The position numbers and the translations under genes are program-made. A stretch of DNA of 23,500 bases. Origin: CAZOIA01 sp964579675. Its GTDB lineage: Bacteria; Planctomycetota; Phycisphaerae; UBA1845; PWPN01. The DNA lies in the NCBI GenBank assembly GCA_964579675.1, contig CAZOIA010000081.1, forward strand, positions 1 to 23,500, in the 5' to 3' direction. The notes beneath the pieces were generated by a model, which worked only from the letters and a program-made list of their open reading frames with translations, was not told the DNA's origin and searched no databases. Of this stretch, positions 15,321-22,339 are shown piece after piece. Numbering within the stretch: the stretch's first letter is position 1; each line of letters begins with the position of its first letter.

Positions 15321-17539
15321 CAGGTATGGGTGCTCCCGCTGTCGGCCGATGAGACTAGTTCGCCTTTGCCACTTTCGCCTCGACCCGTTTTCTCACTGTC
15401 ACCGCGGGTGCGGCCGTACCCGTAACCGTAACCGCCGTAGTAACCGTAGCCGCCTTCCCCATAGTGCACATCGTTGACCACCGCCCCCAGGATGTGCGCA
15501 CCGACGCTGAGCAGGCCATCCCGGGCCTGCTCGCTTGCCTTTCGCGTCGACTTCTCTGCCCTCAGTACCATGAGCGTCACATCGCACATGGCGCCAAGGA
15601 TGCGAGCATCCGCCACGGCCATGATCGGCGGCGAGTCGATAACGATACGGTCATACTTCTCGGAAAGCTCCCTGACGATGTTCGCAAATGCGTCACTGTT
15701 AAGCATCTCAGAGGGATTGGGCGGTATTGGGCCGCAATTTAATACGTCGAGGCCGGCCGTTCCAGTCTTCTGCATTGCCTCATCCAACAACTCCTGCCCG
15801 GCCAGAACACTGGAAAGGCCTTCGTCGTGTTTCAACTCGAACACTTCGTGCTGCCTGGGGTTGCGGAAGTCGCAGTCAATCACAAGCGTGCGCTGTCCGG
15901 CCTGCGCCATGGCGATAGCCAGATTACTTACCAGCGTCGTCTTGCCGTCACCGGGCGCCGGCGACGTAACCAGGAGGGTCTTGGCTTGCCCGTCAGGCAC
16001 GCCAAAGTAGACCGCGGTACGGATGGTTCTATACGCTTCGGCAGCCGCCGACGTCGGCTCCAGGTCCACCTTCCGACCCCGCCTGGCCATGCTCTCCTTG
16101 CCCCGCATTGAAGGCACCGTTCCCAAGACCGCCACACCCAGAACGGCCGAGATCTCGTCGGCGCTGCGGAGCCTGGTGTCCATCCAGTCAAGCGTCAGCG
16201 CCAAACCGACCCCCAGCATCAGCCCCAACACCAAGGCCATTGCCATGATTCGGGCTCTCTGCGGCCTCGTGGGCTTGTCCTCCGCCCGCGCCACCTCCAG
16301 AATCGTCACGTTAAGCGCCCCGACATCCTCCGTGATGTTGAGCTCCTTGATCCGACTGTCGATGATGTCACACAGTTGTTCGGTTCGCTTTGCCTCGGAT
16401 TCCAGCACCTCGAATTCGGCAACCTTCGTATTGAGCTCTTGGGCCGCTTCCTGCTGTGCCGCAAGCGTGGCCTCCAGTTCCTCTTCCTTCTGCTTGGCCG
16501 TGACCCAGCGGCGGCGCGCTACCTCGAGATACGCTTTGGCGAAACGTTCTTCCTGCTCCCCCAGTTGCTGTTCTACCTCAGCGATGCGCTGCTGTATGGC
16601 CCACACGGAAGGATGGTCATTAGTGCATTCACGTCGGAGCGCTTCGCGCTGGGCCTGCAAGCGCTTCAGGTCGGCCCGCAATTGACTCTCCTCGTCGGCC
16701 AGCGAAATATAGACCCGGGTTGCCTGCTGCGCTTCCGCGAATTGTCTGATCCCCGCGGGATCACCCATCATACCTTCGACGGTTTCATAGTCAGCCTTGC
16801 TGCTTATCGTTTCAAGCTGGGCTTCGGTCAGGGCATAAGACAGGCGAGACAGGCGATCAAGGATTATGTTGCCCCTCTCACTATCGAGCGACAGCACGCC
16901 GTTCGCCTTGATGAACTCCAGTTTCTTCTGAAGATGTTGTGACAGTTCCTTCTCCCTCCTGGCCTTTTCCCTCTGCAGGATTTTCAACACCTTGTCGGCA
17001 GTGCTTTCTCTGGTCGCGGCCTGGTGCGTAATGTAGGAATCAACGATAGCATTGACGACCTGGGCCGCCTCCTCCGGATAAGGAGAATCGAGTGACACGG
17101 CGATAATATCGTCCTTCTTCCCGACGCCGATATCCAACTCCTTCTTCAAATAGCCGATCGGATTGTCAACGTGTTCAAACGTCTTGGCATCCCTCACGGC
17201 AGCGCCATCTACGACGCTCGCGAGAATCGGCGTGGACTTGAGCAGTTCCGCCTGCGTATACAGGTAGTTCTTGGACTGCGTCATGACCCCTGCCTGCTCT
17301 GAAATGATCTTGGGCCCGCTCTGTTCCACGTATAGCCTGGAGGTGCTGGTGTAGAGCGGCGTGGCATTGACCAGATACGCCAAAGCGGCTGACAGGGACA
17401 CCGCCACCGCGAGCAGGACCGACCAGCGCCGCCGCCAGGTCGTTTGCAGCAGGCCCTGTCGAGGAATGTCGATCTCAAGCGGCGCTTCCGCCGCCTGTTC
17501 CTTCATTGCATTCCGCTTGGACTCGATGTGCCTCGCCAT
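15320..17539 (-). CDS. wzc: Wzc-like polysaccharide co-polymerase with tyrosine-kinase domain
   Basis: This 739-aa inner-membrane protein controls polymer length and export and autophosphorylates on tyrosine. The Wzz-type chain-length domain runs from a first helix (about 41-57) through a long periplasmic coiled coil (about 180-400, Glu/Gln/Arg-rich) to PTRPQRARIMAMALVLGLM (423-441) and the second helix (about 431-450). The cytoplasmic BY-kinase domain has Walker A in SPAPGDGKTT (526-535), Walker A' LVIDCDFRNP (552-561) and Walker B IVIDSPP (632-638). The tail holds seven tyrosines within residues 693-708 in a Gly-Tyr repeat, the expected phosphorylation cluster. A GAAGAAGG ribosome binding site precedes the ATG. 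The phosphatase gene follows directly. Confidence 0.94.
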   Translation of the reverse strand: MARHIESKRNAMKEQAAEAPLEIDIPRQGLLQTTWRRRWSVLLAVAVSLSAALAYLVNATPLYTSTSRLYVEQSGPKIISEQAGVMTQSKNYLYTQAELLKSTPILASVVDGAAVRDAKTFEHVDNPIGYLKKELDIGVGKKDDIIAVSLDSPYPEEAAQVVNAIVDSYITHQAATRESTADKVLKILQREKARREKELSQHLQKKLEFIKANGVLSLDSERGNIILDRLSRLSYALTEAQLETISSKADYETVEGMMGDPAGIRQFAEAQQATRVYISLADEESQLRADLKRLQAQREALRRECTNDHPSVWAIQQRIAEVEQQLGEQEERFAKAYLEVARRRWVTAKQKEEELEATLAAQQEAAQELNTKVAEFEVLESEAKRTEQLCDIIDSRIKELNITEDVGALNVTILEVARAEDKPTRPQRARIMAMALVLGLMLGVGLALTLDWMDTRLRSADEISAVLGVAVLGTVPSMRGKESMARRGRKVDLEPTSAAAEAYRTIRTAVYFGVPDGQAKTLLVTSPAPGDGKTTLVSNLAIAMAQAGQRTLVIDCDFRNPRQHEVFELKHDEGLSSVLAGQELLDEAMQKTGTAGLDVLNCGPIPPNPSEMLNSDAFANIVRELSEKYDRIVIDSPPIMAVADARILGAMCDVTLMVLRAEKSTRKASEQARDGLLSVGAHILGAVVNDVHYGEGGYGYYGGYGYGYGRTRGDSEKTGRGESGKGELVSSADSGSTHT

Positions 17540-17575
17540 GTTTTGCCTTCTTCGCCAGCCGCCATTCCTTAAGTC

Positions 17576-18730
17576 TCAATCGCGAAGCGTGAGGTCCTTC
17601 CCCTCAAGATGGCGGTAGAGCCGGGCGTCATTATAGCTGTAACGGAAATCGGCATTAATGCCGGTGCTAATATGGAATATCTCCGCGAGCAACAACAGAG
17701 AATGAGTGCGCACAGTCTGTTCGACCGCAACAACATCTCCCGGCTTGATGGTGACGTGAGAGGCGTCAGAGATCCCGGCCCCATTGAGCTTGAACGTGGC
17801 ATCCACGATTTCCCCATCCGCTTTCTGGCGATAGACCCGAAGATACTGAGGATCGGCGATCTCATTCAGGCCGCCGGCAAACGCCAGCGCCTGCAGCACG
17901 TTGTACCGGACGCCCGGCGGATACGGAAACGCCCCAGGATTCTCGACCAGCCCGATAACCGAGAAAACCTCCTCATTGAGCCGCTCAACTTCTACGACAT
18001 CCCCCTCACTCAGGACGACATCAGCAAAAGGAATGTTTAGGCCCTTGACCGGCAAAGCGAGGGGCTCGAAACTGTCGGTGTCTCCCGAGTGGCAGATGCG
18101 GATCAGAACCGCCCCTTCCTCCGAGATGCCGCCCGCCTTCATCAGGGCCACCACCAGTGACTTCTCATCACTGCGCAGGGGGTATACTCCGGGATTCTCA
18201 ACCCCGCCAACCACAGATACGTACTCCAGGCGGTATTGGGCCACCCTGCAGACGATGGCCGGCGGGTGGACCACGAATTCCGGGTAATACGCCTTCACCG
18301 CCAGCGACTCAATCTCAGGCAGCGTCTTGCCCTCTGCAGGTATCTCCCCAACTATAGGAAGCGTTATGGTGCCCGATTCGCTTACCCGGCAAAGATGTGG
18401 CTGAAGCCCCTCGCGATACCACGGCAGTTGCGGGTCCACCGCCCGCAAGACATCCGCGGTCACCGCCCGCAGAACTGCAGGCATGGTGAACTCGAGTATA
18501 TCCCCCTTGACGACGCGATAATCGCCCGCAGGCCGCTTGGCTTTGACAAGCTGCTCCACATCCACCTCTGGTCGCACTGGCCCGGCCGCATCAAACTCGG
18601 CAAGCCGCTCGACCGAGGCCGGTTCGGGGATCAAACACCCCGCCCCACTGAGCAGCAGTAACAGCAGCGCCGGCCGTACGAACACCGCGGGCACTATCCT
18701 GAACCGCACCTGATCTGGTTCGAGATTCAC
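17576..18730 (-). CDS. wza: Wza-like polysaccharide export lipoprotein (SLBB repeats)
   Basis: This 384-aa outer-membrane export protein is the first gene of the operon. I chose the GTG at 18730 because GGAG lies 8 nt upstream and a lipoprotein signal follows: hydrophobic ALLLLLLSGAGC, with Cys32 as the lipid-modified residue. The lipobox has Gly rather than Leu at -3, so the lipidation site is likely but not perfect. The open frame continues to 18862 without signal-like sequence. Residues 68-165 are the polysaccharide export domain (GDYRVVKGDILEFTMP). Two SLBB repeats follow (about 170-245, with VVGGVENPGVYPL; about 255-335, with VIGLVENPGAFPYPPGVRYN). The tail near 342-352 (HSLLLLAEIFH) may be the amphipathic helix that crosses the outer membrane. 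It is separated by 36 nt from the wzc-like gene. Confidence 0.92.
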   Translation of the reverse strand: MNLEPDQVRFRIVPAVFVRPALLLLLLSGAGCLIPEPASVERLAEFDAAGPVRPEVDVEQLVKAKRPAGDYRVVKGDILEFTMPAVLRAVTADVLRAVDPQLPWYREGLQPHLCRVSESGTITLPIVGEIPAEGKTLPEIESLAVKAYYPEFVVHPPAIVCRVAQYRLEYVSVVGGVENPGVYPLRSDEKSLVVALMKAGGISEEGAVLIRICHSGDTDSFEPLALPVKGLNIPFADVVLSEGDVVEVERLNEEVFSVIGLVENPGAFPYPPGVRYNVLQALAFAGGLNEIADPQYLRVYRQKADGEIVDATFKLNGAGISDASHVTIKPGDVVAVEQTVRTHSLLLLAEIFHISTGINADFRYSYNDARLYRHLEGKDLTLRD

Positions 18731-18955
18731 CAGATGTTCTCCTGTTACCCAAGACCCGACGTTCCAGCTTGCAAACGGATGCCCGCCAGGATGTCCTGTC
18801 CATAGATCTCGGCGCAAGCGGGAAACGACAACGGCAACCCACCTTTCTCCTTTCTCCCTCAAATAGGACCGTACGTAACCCTCAACGCCTCCTGCGATGC
18901 CTCCATGCAGGAAATGTCAGTTCCTTAACCACCTCTGAGGAGCAGGGAGTACAAA
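18731..18955 (-). promoter_or_regulatory. Long 5' leader of the exopolysaccharide operon
   Basis: From the predicted start site near 18949 to the GTG at 18730 there are about 219 untranslated bases. The leader contains a hairpin at 18891-18911 (CCTGC/GCAGG plus ATG/CAT, loop GAGG) and a possible 15-codon frame at 18906-18859 starting inside that hairpin. I recognise no known riboswitch class. It could carry transcriptional or translational control, but this is inference. Confidence 0.4.
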
Positions 18956-18984
18956 ATTGTAACCGTAGGTAAAAGTGTTGTCAA
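18956..18984 (-). promoter_or_regulatory. Sigma-70 promoter of the exopolysaccharide operon
   Basis: On the minus strand a perfect TTGACA (18984-18979) and TACAAT (18961-18956, five of six) are separated by the ideal 17 bp. It points into the Wza-like gene and is the only strong promoter I see for the whole twelve-frame minus-strand operon. Confidence 0.82.
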
Positions 18985-19579
18985 GCACGGCTCCGGTGGA
19001 GTGTCCCACCATCGTGAGCATCTGCGGTGGGTAGCAGGACGCCTTGCGCGGACGTTCCCGCGCCCCTCGTGCCAACGCTAGCATGCACCTTCATCGGCAA
19101 CAGTAGCGTTTTCTTGCCAGGATTGCGGGTTCCTATTGCTGGAAGCACAGAGGTTTGCAGGCCGGGACGATCCCGAACGAGAGGCGTGACCACCGCATAC
19201 CGAACCGGGCGCTCGCCTCGCGCCGGCTTCCCAGTTTCAAGACAGCCAAACGCCAGATAGCGGTGGGTCGGCGGCTCGACCATGTTGTCAGCTCTCTTAG
19301 AGGTCGTGTCCTGCCGCTACGTAATCGCGAGCTGGGGCCGGTCGCCGCGCGAGAAGGGGGGACAGCTCCGTGGTCTCTCGCTTGCGGGGTGTGCCCGCCG
19401 AATCCGGCACATTCCAGCCATTTCAGTGTCGCCTGGGTGCACTGTAGCTCTGTTATCGGGCGTTGACCTGGATCGGCCGACCGGCGTCCCCAACGGGTTC
19501 TGGGCGGAGCCTTGGAAGAAAGGAGCGATTCCGGCCTCACGCAAGGCCCGAGAACGCCCGTTGCTGCGTTTTGCGGATT
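18985..19579. other. No supported gene between the EPS promoter and the toroid gene
   Basis: No frame here has a convincing protein pattern. The minus frame at 19133-19699 and the plus frame at 19155-19466 are Arg/Pro/Ser-rich and lack a ribosome binding site. An imperfect inverted repeat (GCGAGA at 19349-19354, TCTCGC at 19376-19381) encloses a GGGGGGACAG core, a style sometimes seen in dispersed REP-like elements. The region may be a degraded element or plain spacer. Confidence 0.45.
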
Positions 19580-19604
19580 GGCTCCCCTCCGGCCTACGGG
19601 AGCC
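19580..19604 (-). terminator. Hairpin spanning the stop codon of the toroid gene
   Basis: GGCTCCC (19580-19586) and GGGAGCC (19598-19604) form a perfect 7-bp stem around an 11-nt loop that contains the TAG stop at 19594-19596. No T tract follows on the minus strand, so it may be a weak terminator or a 3'-end stabilising structure. Confidence 0.3.
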
Positions 19605-21276
19605 AGCGCCGGCGATAACCCTGCCGGATCACCAGCATGCCCGAGACCATCATGAACCAGTTGACCATCCCCACCAACCCGCACTCCGGCCACCACCACG
19701 GGAGAGTCGGGCAGTCGACCACATCGTCACCGTCCACAAGCCCGTCGCAATCGTTGTCGATACCGTCGTCGCAGACTTCGGTCGCGTCGGGATTGACATC
19801 GGCGGCCCGGTCATCACAGTCGTGCGGGCCAGGCAGCGGTGCACCGCTGCTCGGGTCTGTGGCGGGGAAGCGGCCATCACCATCAGCGTCCGGGTCACAG
19901 ATATCGCCAAGCCCGTCGCCATCCAGATCGGCCTGGTCGGCATTGGCGACGGCCGGACAGTTGTCGAGGTCGCCGCAGACTCCGTCACCATCAGCGTCAT
20001 CGTCCGGATCACTCGGGCAGGCGTCGCATACATCTCCCGTACCGTCGCCGTCCGCATCAGCCTGATCGGCGTTAGCAGTACCCGGGCAGTTGTCGCACAC
20101 GTCACCCACACCGTCGCCGTCCGCATCAGCCTGATCGGGGTTACGAGTAAGCCGGCAGTTGTCGTCGAGGTCCGGCACGCCGTCCCCGTCCAGATCCGGA
20201 GGTGCCGCCCCCCCTCCACCTCCTCCTCCCCCGCCGCCCGGCGGGGGCTCAGCGATCAGCGGCAGAAGCAGTTCGCCAACGTAGACGGCACCGGCCAAGC
20301 CGCCCTCCCAAAGGTGCTCGGAGACCGAGCCATCGGCAGCGACTCCGCCGACCAGCTTGGCGCGAGCGGTGGTAATGTTCGCGGCGTACAAAGCCGGGTC
20401 GGCAGCCATCAGTCCGAGCGTCCCGAAAACCGTCTCCTCAGTGTATCCGCTGGCTTCGGTATCCCCGGGAGCACCGCCATCGGTGTGGTCGAACCGCCAG
20501 AAAAAACTGCCGTCATTGCTCTGTCCTGCGGGCACCTGATGACCGGCCAGGATCGCGGGCAGATCGGCCAGAGTCACGCCCGGCCAAACCGGCGTACCGT
20601 CCAGCCCGGCTCCCGTCTGGGCCAGCGCCCAGGTGGCAACACCAAGGGCCATGACCGGATACTCCGCGGTGTCATCGACAAGGGCGAGATGGTCAATCAG
20701 ACCCTGGCGCCAGACTGCCTGGTCGACCGCATTGACGTAGTAAGCCGCCATCACATGATTGGCCAGGTAGAAAACCGTGGTCGAAACGTCGGCGCCGGAG
20801 ATAATATAGTCGGCGATGTAATCCGCCGTACCTACACCATAATTCATCACATCGGTGTTGTAGAAACCCACGAGTGCGTCGCGCCAGGGATTATTGCCCG
20901 GATCGGCATGGATCTCGCTCAGGCAGACCAGGGCGTACGCGCCGTCGCCGAAGTAGTTGTCTCCGGGCCCCGGTGTGGCAGCAGCGTCGGCAAGGATGAA
21001 GTTCCCACCGTTCTCCGCCGCCGTCTTGTAGGCGTCGTCGTCGGTGATGTCGTATGCATTGAGCAGACCGGCAACCACCACGCCGGTGTAGTCGGGACTG
21101 TTAAGAATGCCCCGGGAGGGGTCGGAGAACAGCCACGAGCCGTCGATCTCCTGGTCGGCCACCAGCCAATCAGCGGACAACCGAACAGCCTCAGCCGTTG
21201 AGGTAGCGGCCATGCTCCCACTCGTCGCGACCGCAACGAGGACGATCCCGCCAATCGCATAGTTCACAGTTTTCAT
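19594..21276 (-). CDS. Exported alpha/alpha-toroid protein with thrombospondin type 3 and MopE-like repeats
   Basis: This 560-aa secreted protein starts at the ATG at 21276 (GAGG 5 nt upstream; signal peptide MKTVNYAIGGIVLVAVATSG, cleavage near SMAA). Residues 27-340 are helical repeats resembling the prenyltransferase/squalene-cyclase-type alpha/alpha toroid (DQEIDGSW at 41-48, GLLNAYDIT at 70-78, FFWRFDHTDGG at 258-268). The role is unknown, and such exported toroids need not be terpenoid enzymes. A ten-Gly linker (347-356) leads to calcium-binding thrombospondin type 3 repeats (about 360-466, for example DADGDGVGDVCDNCP), then a MopE-type metal-binding motif (HDCDDRAADVNPDATEVCDD, 485-504). 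The tail from Cys532 to 560 is Cys-Gly, a hydrophobic helix and RRR, resembling a sorting signal but not PEP-CTERM. A paralog lies at 22340-23500. Confidence 0.82.
   Translation of the reverse strand: MKTVNYAIGGIVLVAVATSGSMAATSTAEAVRLSADWLVADQEIDGSWLFSDPSRGILNSPDYTGVVVAGLLNAYDITDDDAYKTAAENGGNFILADAAATPGPGDNYFGDGAYALVCLSEIHADPGNNPWRDALVGFYNTDVMNYGVGTADYIADYIISGADVSTTVFYLANHVMAAYYVNAVDQAVWRQGLIDHLALVDDTAEYPVMALGVATWALAQTGAGLDGTPVWPGVTLADLPAILAGHQVPAGQSNDGSFFWRFDHTDGGAPGDTEASGYTEETVFGTLGLMAADPALYAANITTARAKLVGGVAADGSVSEHLWEGGLAGAVYVGELLLPLIAEPPPGGGGGGGGGGAAPPDLDGDGVPDLDDNCRLTRNPDQADADGDGVGDVCDNCPGTANADQADADGDGTGDVCDACPSDPDDDADGDGVCGDLDNCPAVANADQADLDGDGLGDICDPDADGDGRFPATDPSSGAPLPGPHDCDDRAADVNPDATEVCDDGIDNDCDGLVDGDDVVDCPTLPWWWPECGLVGMVNWFMMVSGMLVIRQGYRRRWLP
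20041..20143. repeat. 69-bp period repeat within the thrombospondin type 3 coding region
   Basis: A 34-bp segment at 20041-20074 recurs at 20110-20143 with one visible difference. The 69-bp period equals 23 codons, one thrombospondin type 3 unit. The near identity points to recent repeat duplication or strong codon constraint inside the toroid protein gene. Confidence 0.75.
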
Positions 21277-21394
21277 GATTCCCTCACTCTTGCTTATCAT
21301 CATTGCTACTCCCTGATTCGCAGTCCACTTGGTACTCTTCGCACGGCATCTTGGCTCCTACTTGCACGGTCTCCTATCGCAAGAAGAGCAGCTC

Positions 21395-21712
21395 CTAGGG
21401 AGCAAAAGGGCTTCTCAATGCTGGCCGAATCGGGATGCGGATCGGCGGCCGATTGACCGACAATGCCTTCATTACCCGCGTCTCCGCCTTATCTGAGGCG
21501 TACGGACGCGCTTCCAACAGAGAGGACATGAAGGGATCGTACGACAAATAGATCTCGGCAGTGCTGGCTGAGATGATCTCTACGCCCCGCCGCTTCGTTG
21601 ATTGCTTGGCGTGGGCGATACTGACCGCCGCCGCCACCAGCCCGACGATCAAGGCGGCGCTCATCCCGGCTCGCCGAAATCTCCTTTTATTGCTGACCGC
21701 TATGGTTGCCAT
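21395..21712 (-). CDS. Small exported protein of unknown function
   Basis: This 105-aa protein was not recognised. The ATG at 21712 has AAGGAG 8 nt upstream. Residues 1-16 are basic (SNKRRFRRAG), followed by a hydrophobic stretch MSAALIVGLVAAAVSIAHA that reads as a signal peptide with cleavage after AHA at 35. The mature part of 70 residues is mixed (KRRGVEIISASTAEIYLSYD) and ends in a Pro/Arg-rich tail (NRPPIRIPIRPALRSPFAP). There is no cysteine and no second membrane segment. It ends 118 nt before the toroid gene on the same strand, and the promoter-like sequence at 22040-22067 could serve both. It could be secreted, or stay membrane-anchored if not cleaved. Confidence 0.6.
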   Translation of the reverse strand: MATIAVSNKRRFRRAGMSAALIVGLVAAAVSIAHAKQSTKRRGVEIISASTAEIYLSYDPFMSSLLEARPYASDKAETRVMKALSVNRPPIRIPIRPALRSPFAP

Positions 21713-22339
21713 ACCTGCAGCTCCTTCCTGCGTAAAGTCCAGAGATACCAGACAGTGTCTTTTGCCTCGTCTCGCGTCCGTGACCACAGTGAATCGCCAA
21801 CCAACGGAGAACGCACTGCTGACGGGGCAAATAGCGCGTCATCTCCACACAACTGAAGCCGCCAGGCCTCGTGCCTCAGGAGAATCCTAAGCTAACCTAC
21901 ACGTCTTCTCCGTTACATCCGTGCAAGCGGCGCAAATCTTCGGTTTTTCCCGTTGTGGGTATTCGGGCGCCCCCGTGCTTCCCTGCAGACAATGGCGCCT
22001 CTTCCCATAGGGTCCAACAGTACGTGGACCGGAAATCTTACTGTATCAGGAACACAGGAATTGTCAACCGAGGTGTCCCCTCAAAGCAACTTTTTTTTTG
22101 GGGGCGGCACGTTGTCGTCCTCCCAAGGCGCAGCGGCTGCGACGGTACAATAAGCAGGCCTTTGCTCCGGCGAAAACAGAATGTCAAAGTAGAGATCCCC
22201 GGACCGCCGATATTACTGTGCCCCTCGATGGTGTTGAAAGCACCGTGATCCCATATTATCGGACGCGGCGATATCTGCGGCGGCCTCTTACAGTGTTGCT
22301 TTGTTGCCCGATGGGGCTCGCATCACCCCTCAAGGATTG
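21713..22339. other. Intergenic region between the two toroid-protein units
   Basis: No supported gene. It holds a promoter-like sequence on the minus strand (22040-22067) and would give a leader of about 320 nt to the small exported protein. A T9G5 homopolymer lies at 22091-22104. A small stem (GGTGT/GCACC around TGAAA) lies near 22229-22243. No clear intrinsic terminator follows the toroid gene that ends at 22340. Confidence 0.5.
22040..22067 (-). promoter_or_regulatory. Possible sigma-70 promoter upstream of the small exported protein
   Basis: On the minus strand a perfect TTGACA (22067-22062) lies 16 bp from TACAGT (22045-22040, four of six matches). It would drive the genes at 21712-19594. 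The -10 box is weak and the leader would be long, so this is only a candidate. Confidence 0.42.

Noticed and set aside
19133..19699. A 188-aa open frame on the minus strand overlapping the end of the toroid gene
   Set aside because: It has low-complexity Arg/Ser/Pro composition and no ribosome binding site, and it overlaps a well-supported gene in another frame.
20041..20143. Spaced repeats considered as a CRISPR array
   Set aside because: There are only two near-identical copies. They are in frame and encode thrombospondin type 3 units.
19282..21201. A 639-aa open frame on the plus strand
   Set aside because: It is antisense to the toroid protein gene and arises from its GC-rich, repeat-rich codons. 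The opposite frame has a signal peptide, known repeats and a ribosome binding site.
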